Source: Phaeotremella fagi
Taxonomy: Eukaryota; Basidiomycota; Tremellomycetes; Tremellales; Phaeotremellaceae
Direction of reading: 5' to 3'
Assembly (NCBI GenBank): GCA_001599715.1
Contig: BCHU01000010.1
Location: 806,001-870,000 of the forward strand
Length of the DNA: 64,000 bases
Shown here piece by piece: positions 35,454 through 45,360 of the stretch. Both the position numbers and the translations under genes were made by a program. The notes under the pieces were generated by a model. It saw only the letters and a program-made list of their open reading frames with translations. It had not been told where the DNA came from and did not search any database. How positions within the stretch are numbered: the first letter of the stretch is position 1; the number at the start of each line of letters is the position of its first letter.

Positions 35454-36479
35454 TCACTCACGAGAACAACATTCACAAATCGGACGGCTGTGACCATCGT
35501 CTACAAGTAGAAGCACACCCTTCTTAGGAGTCGACGGAATTCTCTTCTTCCAGTCATCAAACCATCCGTTCAAATCTTCCTCAACCTTAAGAGAAACACC
35601 TCCATCATTCGATGATTGAAACCCCATCCCACTTGATAAACCATAGATATACCACGAAGTCGGTAATTGTGTATCCACGTGCTGTAAAGCAGCAGATGCA
35701 CAAACGGCTAGATTGATACAAGATTTGATCAAAGCACATCGTCGTCTCAACTCATCTTTCAACCTCAATCGCGCATGTTTCGATAGTTTAGAACTCGAAT
35801 CGGAGTCTCCCAAAGATTCGTTTCCCCCGATCACATCAAAACTGATCCGATGTTCAATTCCCGCTTTCCCAGGTAACAACATCCTTGTCCTAGCATTATG
35901 ATAAGTCACCGAAACCAACGTTGGACAAGTATCCACAAAAAACCTAAAATTCGCTGAAAAAATGCGAAAATGAACTGAATCTAAGTGAAACTCTGATAAT
36001 TCCACGCAAACGTGTTTGACGTTTTTGAATATTACTCGATTCCAATTGTATGTCTCTTGACCTACTAGGTAGTCTGGCGCGTTCAATTGATTCATGAATG
36101 ATTTCTCGGTTTTGAAAGTTATCGTGGTGAGTTTTGGGAATGGATTTCTGGATAGGATGTTACGAGTTTCCAGTGCTGGTGCTCCGTAGATTATCAAATT
36201 TTCTATGAGAACTGAATCGATTTTCCTGGTAAATGATACTTGGTATACTTGGTCGTCTTCTTCGGAATCTGAAATTGTTGACCAAGATCCCTCATCTGTT
36301 TCTGGACAGTTACCATCTCTGTCGATTATCATGAATCGATTCATATATGTCTGACATATCTCCCAGGAAGTTGTCGAACATTGTTGAATTTTGTTTAGCA
36401 GTTGCCAGTCTGAAGCTATGTAGGCTTCTTCACATATCTGATGTAGGACAACAGATGGGATTGGTATTTTGGATGACAT
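35454..36479 (-). CDS. Hypothetical protein, tandem paralogue A (Cys-tailed)
   Basis: Open frame of about 341 residues, best started at ATG 36477-36479 (MSSKIPIPSVVLHQIC). The longer frame to 36605 adds an unconserved hydrophobic leader. The N-terminus PIPSVVLHQICEEAYIAS-DW matches paralogue B (PIPSELLQQICKEAYLTS-SW), like a short F-box-like helix pair. The middle has alternating hydrophobic strands (FPKLTTITFKT, VKHVCVELSEF) resembling leucine-rich-repeat text. The end is a Cys cluster PICECCSRE. A GTGAGT donor sits on the last codons, so a further short exon could exist. I do not recognise a family. Very likely a duplicated, lineage-restricted gene. Confidence 0.65.
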   Translation of the reverse strand: MSSKIPIPSVVLHQICEEAYIASDWQLLNKIQQCSTTSWEICQTYMNRFMIIDRDGNCPETDEGSWSTISDSEEDDQVYQVSFTRKIDSVLIENLIIYGAPALETRNILSRNPFPKLTTITFKTEKSFMNQLNAPDYLVGQETYNWNRVIFKNVKHVCVELSEFHLDSVHFRIFSANFRFFVDTCPTLVSVTYHNARTRMLLPGKAGIEHRISFDVIGGNESLGDSDSSSKLSKHARLRLKDELRRRCALIKSCINLAVCASAALQHVDTQLPTSWYIYGLSSGMGFQSSNDGGVSLKVEEDLNGWFDDWKKRIPSTPKKGVLLLVDDGHSRPICECCSRE

Positions 36480-36687
36480 GAAAGATGTCAATGAAGAAAT
36501 GGATTGGAAGTGAGAACTTGTACGATATTGAAGCGTAAATACGGAGTGGCAAATGGCACAATAATGTGAAAAGAACAATGGCAGGGACGTGCTGAACTGA
36601 TACATGCATCTCAGCTATAACAACATAAACGTACAGAGCCAACATATCTATAAGATATCTGGAATCTGTCAGTCCAATAGACTAAAC

Positions 36688-37674
36688 CTAGTTCTTACCT
36701 CCGCATGCCTTGCAGCAACGAAAAGTAGCATCTCCGTTGTCAAATGTAATAACCCCATCCTCAACATTCCTATCAACTTTCCACCCCTCAAACCAAGAAC
36801 TGACCATACGTTCAACTTCCTTCGCAGTCAACTCCCGACCTTCCAACGTATCAGGCAAAGTATTTCTTCCGATCCCATAAACGTTCCAAGAGACATTATC
36901 CTTACCAACGTCATACGAAGATTGAGATATCATGAGTTTAATCTGACCTAACCTTCTCTCTAAAGTTGGAATAGGGATAGCCATTCCTCTAATGAAGAAA
37001 ACGTGTTCGAGAGTGTTACCATGTCTATCCTGGTATAGGTTCGGGATATCGACTGGAGGAGTGAAGGATTCGTAAGAAGCGAAACTGATGTTATGTTCCA
37101 CTGATGACAGTCCAGGAGGACAATCGCGACCGACTCCATGGTAGTTGATGTCCTTCAGGTGCTCATAATTGTTTAACACCTTTCTCAGATTTTGGGATAA
37201 ACGTTGAGATTCCATAGGATATAGATTGATTTTCGAAAAGTTGAGACAGAGATGTTCAACGTTACCTAGTTGACGCAAGCTTCTGATGTAATCGATAATC
37301 TTGGTTGGGTCGCTTGGTGAACATTTAGAGGTGAAAATGATGGTTTTGAGTTTCGGAAACGGACCATCTTGAACCAGACGTTGGAGTATACCATTGTCAA
37401 GCTGATTATCGATCACCAAACATTCAATGTCTTTGGAACGAGTCTGTAAAGTCAAAGATAATTTATTGAAACAGTCAACCAAACTCTCAGATCCAACGAC
37501 TAAAACACCCTTCAAATACTCTTGACAAATGGCGTAGGTTTCCGAAGAGCATCTTTGAAGAATAGTCAAGAGTTTCCAAGACGAAGTGAGGTAAGCTTCT
37601 TTACATATTTGTTGAAGAAGCTCACTAGGAATTGGTGTCTGACTAGGTTGGAAAGGTTGAGCAAGCGATGTCAT
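36688..37674 (-). CDS. Hypothetical protein, tandem paralogue B (Cys-tailed)
   Basis: Open frame of 328 residues from ATG 37672-37674 (MTSLAQPFQPSQTPIPSE). It shares with paralogue A the N-terminal PIPS-x-x-L-x-QIC-x-EAY block, a W-[KQ]-LL-x-x-[IL]-Q-[QR]-CS segment, an ICQ-x-Y segment, the FPKL-x-TI strand and a closing W-F-[ED]-[GD]-W-K helix with Cys-rich tail (RCCKACGGKN). The two lie head-to-tail, 208 bp apart. Its frame also ends on a GTAAGA donor-like sequence. Strand-rich text (IIDYIRSLRQLGNVEHLCLNF) suggests LRR-like packing, as in F-box/LRR proteins, but no standard F-box is clear. Function is unknown; the duplication itself is well supported. Confidence 0.68.
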   Translation of the reverse strand: MTSLAQPFQPSQTPIPSELLQQICKEAYLTSSWKLLTILQRCSSETYAICQEYLKGVLVVGSESLVDCFNKLSLTLQTRSKDIECLVIDNQLDNGILQRLVQDGPFPKLKTIIFTSKCSPSDPTKIIDYIRSLRQLGNVEHLCLNFSKINLYPMESQRLSQNLRKVLNNYEHLKDINYHGVGRDCPPGLSSVEHNISFASYESFTPPVDIPNLYQDRHGNTLEHVFFIRGMAIPIPTLERRLGQIKLMISQSSYDVGKDNVSWNVYGIGRNTLPDTLEGRELTAKEVERMVSSWFEGWKVDRNVEDGVITFDNGDATFRCCKACGGKN

Positions 37675-37864
37675 TATCGATTTGAAATTTGGTTTTATTC
37701 TTGAGGAAGTAAGTGAAAGACAAGATATCCTCTTGAAGATGAAAAGCTACGTTATTCGTGATCACATCAGCCAAGATCAGTACGCGGTCAGAGATTGATA
37801 CCCCACGTGAAGAGTCAGTATCAAACTCGAAGATGTTGGCGTTAACTATGCCATGCATGTCATC

Positions 37865-39585
37865 CTACGATCCAACGGCATCTACACCTTGCTTGATGAC
37901 GTCCGCATCAAATACCAAGCCATTGACCAATTCGCTTAATTTCTGGAGAGCCATTTGTTGAGTCGCCAGAATCTAATTATCAGTACCGCACCATTGTAAC
38001 ACTCACCTCGGCAACTTCACTCAAAGCCTTTTCATCCGCCAACCAACCTTCTCTACCTATCTCGCCCCCTCCAGCTCTTCGATTCCTTCGTACCTCCTCA
38101 ACAGATCCCCAAAGTTCATTAACCTGTCCAATCATTCTNCCTTNCCCCCCGCCGTTCCTCAGTCCCACCACGTTCGATCTCGAAGATCCTTTACCCTCAA
38201 GTTCGGATTTGACGTTTTCTAATTTGTTCTTAACCTCTATTTCTTCTTGTTTGAACGTTGTTGATTGGAGGGTCGGTATTAAGATTGGAGTGAGCGAGGC
38301 GAGATGGATGAGACGATGCATGAGTTGGGTGAGTTGGGTTTGGAGAGCGACAAGTCGCAGAGACGATGAGAGGGATGTTTGACGTGTTAATTCAGATAAT
38401 GCTTGGGTGATTTCCTGGCGGTCAGTAACAAACTAATTCAAAACACACCTTGACTCGTTGTTGATGTACACTGGCCAGATGTTCTTGAGCTTGAACACGT
38501 TTCTTCACATCTCCCCAACCTGTTGCCAATACTGGAACCATCCTATCAAATGAGCTTACATAAACACCATCCACTCACGTAGTAGGATCCGGGTTTTCTC
38601 TCAAAGCCTTGACCCATTTGACTTCATCCGTAGCCCCATTAGGTCGTCCATAAAGATGCGTCGTAGAAGGTTCAACAACGTTATAAAAGAAGTACTATTT
38701 CTCAGCAAGATTGCCAACCCCAAAACCTACCTTGAATCTACAATCTGGCGACTCGTTCGACCACGCCCTTTGAACACTCATAATCCGACTTTCGATATCT
38801 GGTTCCTGCTTAACACCGTACCCCGAGGTACTTGCGCTTGCACTTGCATTCGCGCCAAATCCTGTGGATTGAGGTTGAGATTGGGAAGCTCCAAACAGTG
38901 ATTGATTAGGTTGAGACGTTGATGCAGCTCCGAATGTATTCGGTTGTTGACCAAAAAGACTACCTTGCTGTTGTGGTTGAGTCTGCGTCGATCCGAACAG
39001 ACCTGTCGATGGTTGTTGCTGTTGCTGTTGTGCTTGCTGTTGTTGTTGATTACCAAACAAACTTCCTCCAAATAACGACGTCCCAGTAGCCGGTGCAGGT
39101 GCAGGTGTCTGTCCAAAAATAGAAGGTTTCTGGCCAAACAACGACCCCCCAGCTGGCGCTGTCGTACTAGCTTGTCCAAACGGTGTCGAAGCAACTGGTT
39201 GCTGCGTCTGCGCCTGACCGAATAGAGATTGTCCAGCTGGAGCGGTACTACCGAAAAGTGAGGTTGGTTGTTGTTGCTGTTGTTGAGGTTGCGCACCGCC
39301 AAACAAACTTGTTGAAGCTGGATTCGTCGGTGCAGCTGGAGCTTGACCAAAGAGGGATGATGTTCCTGGTTGTTGTTGCTGTTGAGGGTTTGGGGTTGAG
39401 AAACCTCCAAATGCTGGTTTGGCTGTTGAAGTGTTGCCTGTGAGATGTTAGCTGTTGGAGAAGTTGAATGACATACCGAAGAGGGAGGGTTGGGATTGGG
39501 TCTGCGGTTGAGCAGTTGCACCTGTTGGATATAAGTTAGGAGTGATATTATGTGGATAAATCTGCGTACCAAAAGTGAATGCCAT
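37865..39585 (-). CDS. NUP54: FG nucleoporin Nup54/Nup57
   Basis: ATG 39583-39585 (MAFTFG) begins after the minus-strand leader, with several introns (donors GTACGC near 39568, others near 39435 and 38725). The N-terminal half is a Gln-rich FG-repeat domain: many SLFG, GLFG, PFGQ and SIFGQ motifs with poly-Gln runs (encoded at about 38995-39060 and 39270-39290). The C-terminal half is helical: WVKALRENPDPT, VLATGWGDVKKRVQAQEHLASVHQQR and LVALQTQLTQLMHRLI, then a long coiled coil. It belongs to the central-channel Nup62-Nup58-Nup54 trimer (Nsp1-Nup49-Nup57 in yeast), where FG repeats form the transport barrier. Two N bases (38139, 38144) in a C-run may hide a small indel. Identification is secure. 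Confidence 0.9.
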
Positions 39586-39780
39586 CCTTGTCCTTGGTTC
39601 TTAGTTGTCGAGATTGATAATTGTTATTGATTGACTTTGAACATTGCTATACCATCTCTTGATGGCGGGGATTCGCGGTAATCATCCATTGTGGCAAAGG
39701 GAATGGCAAGTTGCAATCACTTAATGGCGATTCTTCGTGAATCTGCAAGAAAGAACAGAAGTTACATGCACGAACACTAC

Positions 39781-40428
39781 TTAAGTTTTCTCCCATTTAT
39801 CCCCCACGACCTTCAATATATTCCACACCCCATTCCATATACTTGGGGGATCTCGAGCGAAACTTCCATCCGAGCGACGATGAATCGTGGTGATTTTATC
39901 CTTGTCACCATAAGTTACGGAAAACCCATACCTAGAATGAAATTTCGGAGCGGCAATCGACCAACCTACACTACCATCTTTCCATTCCTCGTAAGACTCT
40001 TCTGCCATCTTCATGGCAAGATCATCGATTTCAGTTGACTCTGCAAATTTCATCGACACATCTTTAAGTCTGGGGAATTCTGATTTAACTTCAGGGGTGA
40101 GAAGACATTTACACTGGTTCTGAAATTGTCGTTGCAAATCGACGATTGATTCTACTTCCTCATCTATTGATTCGACCTGCTCTGACTGCGTGTTATCACA
40201 TGGACCTAGAATATCCTTCTCCATTTCGTCACAGTCTTGAACTTGATCGTCGGTAAGCATTAAATCATCGATACCTGGAGTAAGGAGTAGTCTGAAGGTG
40301 GCATCCCCCTCGTTTCGAGTTTCAGTGTGAATCGTGGCAACGCAAGGGAAGTAAGTGATTGTTGACGAGAGCTTCGTTTTTGAATTTGAGAAATCTGTAA
40401 GTTCTACTGAGGAGTTGGACTGGGACAT
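39781..40428 (-). CDS. Hypothetical acidic protein
   Basis: Single open frame of about 215 residues, best started at ATG 40426-40428 (MSQSNSSVELTDFSNSKT). The first half is acidic (DEEVESIVDL, ESIDEEV); the second half has a WKDGSVGWS, KFHSRYGFSVTYGDKD and IHRRSDGSFARDPP pattern that looks like a small folded domain with repeated W and D. No membrane segment or signal is seen. It lies head-to-tail with NUP54 and its stop is 196 bp upstream of the NUP54 start. I do not recognise a family. The length and codon pattern support a real gene. Confidence 0.55.
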   Translation of the reverse strand: MSQSNSSVELTDFSNSKTKLSSTITYFPCVATIHTETRNEGDATFRLLLTPGIDDLMLTDDQVQDCDEMEKDILGPCDNTQSEQVESIDEEVESIVDLQRQFQNQCKCLLTPEVKSEFPRLKDVSMKFAESTEIDDLAMKMAEESYEEWKDGSVGWSIAAPKFHSRYGFSVTYGDKDKITTIHRRSDGSFARDPPSIWNGVWNILKVVGDKWEKT

Positions 40429-41039
40429 TGATAATGCCAATTGCACAACGAAAAAGAAGATGTTTTAGAGGTATTCAAATGTGAGAGGAATGTGAACGGT
40501 TGACAGAAATGCGAGTAAAACAGGAAAACATAGAACCAATCCTTCAGAATTGAGTATACAGCACTCGTACTGTGGAAGTTTCAAAATTTGCATCTCCGAA
40601 TCAATCGGTTCTGACATTTCGCGTTGTCGACTCTTCCTGAGCAATTCCTTGGCAGCTTTGCGCACAATACGGTACCCTATAAACGACTACCCATTTCTAG
40701 CGTAGTTAGACTTATAAATAACAGACAATGTGGCGACAACCTACCTCCACATATGGTGGGTGACGCACTAACTTGTGTCATACTGTAGCCGACTACCGTA
40801 GTGGAGGCTCAGAATTCTCATGCTTGCAGTAGCCCGTTCAACGGTGAGGAGCAACCGACCACCATCCATTCTAGGATTAATCATCAACTATCCGCCTTCG
40901 CTTCTAACACAGAGAATTTGAACCTCCACTGCTGTTGTAGAGATATATATACAGCCAAATCGTCTCGACAGTTACAGTAATCTCCTCCGTCAATTCATCT
41001 TACTCAATTCAAAACCAAACCTTCAAATAATATCAAGAA
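40429..41039. other. Divergent intergenic region with TATA box
   Basis: 611 bp between the hypothetical gene (leftward) and the GFA gene (rightward). It contains a clear TATATATA (40944-40951) about 90 bp before the GFA start. A minus-strand frame at 40465-40665 has no supporting features. Confidence 0.45.
40944..40951 (+). promoter_or_regulatory. TATA box of the GFA-family gene
   Basis: TATATATA about 89 bp upstream of the ATG, followed by a short A/T-rich leader. Good fit for a core promoter. Confidence 0.5.
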
Positions 41040-41621
41040 ATGTCCGATCTACCTTCTGAGCATAAGGGATTCTTTCCATTGTCCGGTAGAAACAATGATG
41101 GCTGGTCGAATGATAAAGAAGCCACCGCAACTTGTTACTGTGGAGCTGTCCAATATAAATTTGTGAGTATATTTTACATTACAAAATCCGATTGACACTT
41201 ACGTGCTATTACCCAGCCTTTGACCGAACCAGGATTTGTAGGCACCTTCGTCTGTAACTGTGCGGACTGTCATAAATTCACTGCCTCAATGTTCGCATCC
41301 AACTTCACAATCAAAGATGAATACGTAACCTTCATCCGAGGAGAAGACAATCTCACACATTACGGTCAATCAGACACCATTCAAAGAGGTTTCACGATGA
41401 CCAATTCATTCTGTAAAACATGTGGAACGTTACTTTGGAGAAAAGGTGGTGGGTTCCCTGGAATGACTATTGCTAGGATTGGAACGGTCGATGATTTCAG
41501 TTTACATGATACGGTTTTGAAACCCCAATTCGAACAGTTTGGGAAACATAGACCTAGTTGGTTGACGGGAGCTGTTGGAGTTGAGCAATTTCACGGTAAT
41601 CATAGTGCTGGAGAACCATGA
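41040..41621 (+). CDS. GFA/CENP-V family zinc-binding protein
   Basis: ATG 41040-41042 (MSDLPSEHKGFF) with one intron at 41163-41216 gives about 175 residues. Cys motifs of the fold: ATCYCGAVQY, FVCNCADCHKF and SFCKTCGTLLWR, which bind two zinc atoms, and a GGFPGMTIARIG segment. Proteins of this family include glutathione-dependent formaldehyde-activating enzyme (Gfa) and the CENP-V group; many fungal members have unknown substrates. No signal peptide is present. It precedes the MFS transporter by 247 bp in the same direction, which is suggestive of co-regulated small-molecule handling but no operon logic applies in fungi. Confidence 0.85.
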
Positions 41622-41670
41622 GTGATTGCGATGGTTGACAAAGGTAATACTCTTGTATACTGTTCTAGTA

Positions 41671-41701
41671 CTTTGTATTCGCATGAATAGGTTTCGTGTA
41701 A
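41671..41701 (+). repeat. 30-bp direct repeat, copy 1 (flanks MFS gene)
   Basis: Shares an exact 17-mer CTTTGTATTCGCATGAA with 44224-44240, and about 26 of 30 positions with 44224-44254. The two copies bracket the MFS gene. Confidence 0.5.
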
Positions 41702-41868
41702 TTATTAGAACCATCCCTGATAAACCAAAAATAGATGCGGAGCATTCCGAAAGTTGAGTCAACCACATCGATGGTCGTATCTTGTCGTGTAACGGCAACA
41801 TGACTCACTTCTCTTGTCAGATCCATACAGTCGAAGAGAATTACCCATTTCTTCCATTTGATTGAGCT

Positions 41869-44059
41869 ATGGTCAAAGAAATCTCAAGGAGTAAAGTCAT
41901 CTCAACGGTCACAGATGATATCAATATCGAGACATCGGACATCTCTATGGTTTCTCTTCGAACGCGCCGCCCAGGAGATGAAGGCCGAGTATCAACTATA
42001 GTTGAAAGCACAAACGCAGCAAACCAAGATCTTGGGGAGCTGGGCAACGAACAGCCTATACATCTTGGAGGTGATGAGAATACAGTGCGACCTACTCCAG
42101 CGGTAATCTCTGATCGAGCGAGACCGTATTCTGCATTCTCATTGAGAACGAGGTGGATGATCGTGACTCTGGGAGGTTTCGCCTCCATCTTCTCTCCAAT
42201 CAGTAAGTATCCCTAATAACATATAACTCATTCACAAACTGATTTGAGACTTGGAACAGGTTCAAACATCTTCGTTCCAGCTATACCATCGTTAGCAGCC
42301 GACTTTCAGAAATCATCAGAAGAGATATCGCTAGCTGTAACGATCTATTTGATTTTTCAAGCAATAACGCCAAGTTTCTTTGGGACGATGAGCGATTCTT
42401 TTGGCAGAAGACCGATATATATCGGAACTCTTTTCCTATATCTAGGCGCCAATGTCGGTTTAGCACTCATGCCTACAACTAAGTATTGGCTTTTACTATT
42501 TCTCCGAGCTCTTCAGGTATGTCACAGACAAGATTATTCTGCTGATCAAACAGGCGACAGGAGGATCAGCTGTCATAGCGATAGGAGCTGGTTGCGTTGC
42601 TGACGTTGCCGAACCAAAAGAGCGTGGTCTCTTCATGTCGGTGTTCCAGGCTTCACAAATGATTGGTCCAGCTTTTGGTCCACTACTCGGAGGTGTATTA
42701 TCTAGTACTCTAGGTTGGAGATCGATCTTTTGGTGTTTAACAATCGGTACTGGGATTGTGTTGATCCCTTTAGTTTTGTTCGTCCCATTGATATGAACCG
42801 ATACTGATTTCGCATGTTCATCAGCGTGATGCCGGAAACCCTTCGATCGATTGTTGGTGATGGATCAATAACACCGCCAACTTTGAACCGCCTACCAATG
42901 GATATGTTACGACGCACCAAGATCAGAACGAACATGAGAAGCATAGATGAAATAGGAATGTCTGATATACCTACACCGAAAAAAGTAAGTCTCGAATTCA
43001 AACTTCTGTCATTACTACACAAACGCAAACCACAGTATCGTCCTCTCTCCGTGTTCTCGATCCTCATCACACCAGAGATCCTATTGTTATTCATATTCGT
43101 GTCTCTACTTTATTTGGAATTCTATTGTATACTGTAAGTGTCTCATGGCTCTTCTCTGATAAGAGTCTAAAAAATCATAGAACTGTTTACTCGACTGCAC
43201 TAGCCGAAACATACAGTCTGAACGAATTACAAATAGGTCTCTGTTATTTGTTCGTTGATCCTGCACGATATCTTCCTTTGCTGATTGTTTCAGACCCAGT
43301 GGAATCGGTTCAATAGGTTCAGCCTTACTCAGTGGTAAAATGATCGATTACTATTATCTGAAAGAGATCGAACGTGTCGGAGGAGATTTCAGAGCAAACA
43401 CTGATACGTTCAAGATCGAGTTCACTCGGATTAAATGCATTTTGCCCTTTTTCCTGTGAGTTCTCCACTCATTTTAAGAGATCCACTGAGTTCGCATACC
43501 GTCTACAGCATATTTGTCGTCGCTTCTACAGCACTTGGATGGTGTTTACGGGTTAATGCACCACTTGCTGTGACATTGATCATGAATTTCTTCGTCGGCT
43601 TGGGTTCAGGTACGGTAGCTACCGGTGAGTCGATGGATCGTAGGCTGTACTACAGGAAAAGTCGACCTGAAATGATACTCATTCAACTCTTATTGAATTG
43701 CTGACAAGGATTTAGCCACCATCTACGGTCAAGACGTGAAGCCAGGTCAAGGTGGGGCTGTATCTGCATCAGTGAGTGCTTTGCAAAAACACCGTTAACG
43801 TTGTAGCTCAACTTGGTTCGCTGTATTTTTGGCGCGGTTGGCACATCAGTCATGTAGGTTTTCTTACGGTGAACTCAGTCTAATCAAATTCAGCCAATTA
43901 CTATACAGCGCTGTAGGTACCGGTTGGACTTTCGTCCTTCTCTCAGCTATTTGTGTCGCCAGTCTACCCTTGCCAATGGTTGTGATACGTTTCGGTCCAA
44001 CGTGGCGCCAGAAGAGATTTTTCGCTGAAAGTGGTTTATCCATACATCAGACTCTTTGA
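41869..44059 (+). CDS. Major facilitator superfamily transporter (DHA1-like)
   Basis: ATG 41869 (MVKEISRSKVISTVTDD) to TGA 44057-44059, with about eight introns. The N-terminal ~95 residues are polar and cytosolic. Transmembrane text follows: MIVTLGGFASIFSPIS, SNIFVPAIPSLAADFQKS, IYLIFQAITPSFFGTMSDSFGRRPIYIGTLF (the D-x-x-G-R-R-x signature), GGSAVIAIGAGCVADV, GPAFGPLLGGVLSSTLGWRSIF (motif C of drug:H+ antiporters) and later hydrophobic segments. One donor is GTTCGT near 42779, which restores VMPETLRSI. Two internal motifs (PLLGG, GPAFGP) suggest 12-TM DHA1 drug or polyamine export, like Qdr/Aqr/Dtr proteins. The substrate is unknown. Later exons are weaker in signature but stay open after splicing. 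Confidence 0.83.
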
Positions 44060-44223
44060 GGTGTAAATTGAATAATTACTGCTTTACGTTCTGTGTTGAT
44101 TATTATACGTTGATCTCTCTATGACTAAAAACGGGCAACTGTCTGTTATTCTATGCTTGTCAGACCTGGTCTATCTTCAGTCATCTTTTCAGCGCCAATA
44201 GGGTTTCTGACGGTGAGCCAGCA

Positions 44224-44254
44224 GCTTTGTATTCGCATGAACACGTTTTATGTA
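44224..44254 (+). repeat. 30-bp direct repeat, copy 2 (flanks MFS gene)
   Basis: Partner of 41671-41701. It shares the 17-mer exactly and 26 of 30 positions overall, 165 bp after the MFS stop. Confidence 0.5.
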
Positions 44255-44389
44255 GATCAGACGATAATCAATGCATCCACAAAACTTCGCAAAATACTCT
44301 TCCAACTTAATTCAGTAAATAAACCTCATTTCGCTCTCAAATACACCTTCAACTATCATTATCCAAAAAACCTTTCTTAGTCTTCATCC

Positions 44390-44419
44390 GACAGAAGGTG
44401 TTCAGAATCACCTTCTGTC
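44390..44419. repeat. Perfect 11-bp inverted repeat, 8-nt loop
   Basis: GACAGAAGGTG (44390-44400) pairs exactly with CACCTTCTGTC (44409-44419). It lies just outside the stop of the minus-strand gene ending at 44494 and 330 bp after the MFS stop, between convergent genes. It may act in 3' end formation or be a relic of an inverted duplication. Confidence 0.8.
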
Positions 44420-44493
44420 ATACTGCTCAACTGAGATCGTGGAGCAAGCTGGGATGACTCTGGAACAACGTCAGAATATACCTTGGAGACAAA

Positions 44494-45360
44494 CTATCTT
44501 ATGAACTTGTCCAGGATAGCTATTGCCTCGTTGTCCATGACTGTATTGAGATCGGTATCCATAGATGCGGAGGTTTGGAAAAGACCCTCATTAGTTGTCG
44601 AGGCGAGGAATGTTGTCCAACTTGTAGACGATTCACCAGCTTCTTCTTCTTTTTCTTCTACTTCGTCGTCATCATCGTTCCAAAAATTTAACCTCGTTTG
44701 ATTCGTTTGATTGATTTCCAGAGTCTCCTTCCTGTATCGCCCTACGACTTCTTTCAAGCTCAGCTAAAATTTCCTCCCTCCTCTTTCGAGCTTCCTTGCG
44801 GAGCTGTTTGATATTAAAAGACAGAAGATAATGTTGACTGTCCTGATAACTCAAACGGCAATCTTCTGACGTTAGCCAATCAGCAAGTGTGAGAACAAAT
44901 GCCATTGTTTCCAACCTTTTGGTAGAATTATGAAATATATCCGGTTACGTCACCGGACAAGATACCTGAGAATTGTTGTGAACGTTCCATTTCTTTGGCG
45001 ATATCTCCAGAAAACAACATCATCTATTCTAGCCTTGAAGGTGCACTGGCAATGATGTATGCCCTCTTCTCTTTTGAGCCTAGGTGAGATAAAGGAGAGA
45101 ACTGTTTGAGATAAGAATTAGTCGTTAACTCCCTTGTACAGATATTCAATCCATCTAGCAAGTATCGACGTTGCTTTTTGGGGACGCCATTTGACCAGAA
45201 TACAGGGACTTTGACTTTTTCTCTTCCCTTGAGATCCTCTTTCTCCCAGATTACCTCTGAACCTGTTGATTTGACTACAGTGTAAGGTAGGAAAGACGTT
45301 TTGACTGTTTTGAGTGGTGGGTGTTTTTGAGAACAATCGTATGACTTTTTTAAAAATATG
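44494..45360 (-). CDS. Unrecognised spliced gene, 5' end uncertain
   Basis: A frame open on the minus strand from about 45417 to 45037 lacks ATG and is coding-like (TSFLPYTVVKSTGSEVIW, VKVPVFWSNGVPKKQRRYLL). Removing a 38-nt intron (GTACAA donor, CGACTAAT branch, AAACAG acceptor near 45121) extends it through LSFISPRLKREEGIHHCQC and DDVVFWRYRQRNGTFTTIL. A second intron (GTATCT donor near 44970) leads to METMAFVLTLADWLTSEDC and a helical RKEARKRREEILAELERSRR, giving a contiguous protein. The acidic C-terminal frame (NDDDDEVEEKEEEAGES) to 44494 is reached only by a further splice or a frameshift at a T5 run (about 44690); unspliced, the frame stops at 44672. The first exon with the ATG is not located. 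No known family; the splice-continuity is the main support. Confidence 0.45.

Larger units (their letters stand above)
44060..44493. other. Convergent intergenic region with a perfect hairpin
   Basis: 434 bp between converging 3' ends. It contains the second copy of the 30-bp repeat (44224-44254) and a perfect 11-bp hairpin (44390-44419). A short plus-strand frame from 44153 reads LVRPGLSSVIFSAPIGFLT, possibly a decayed membrane-segment remnant. Confidence 0.4.

Noticed and set aside
38778..39572. 264-codon minus-strand frame in the NUP54 locus
   Set aside because: Alternate frame over the Gln-rich FG repeats. It is explained by CAR/CAA repeats, while the FG frame carries real SLFG motifs.
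40465..40665. Minus-strand 66-codon frame before the GFA gene
   Set aside because: Short, ends in a hydrophobic stretch but lacks a start context, conservation or neighbouring exon.
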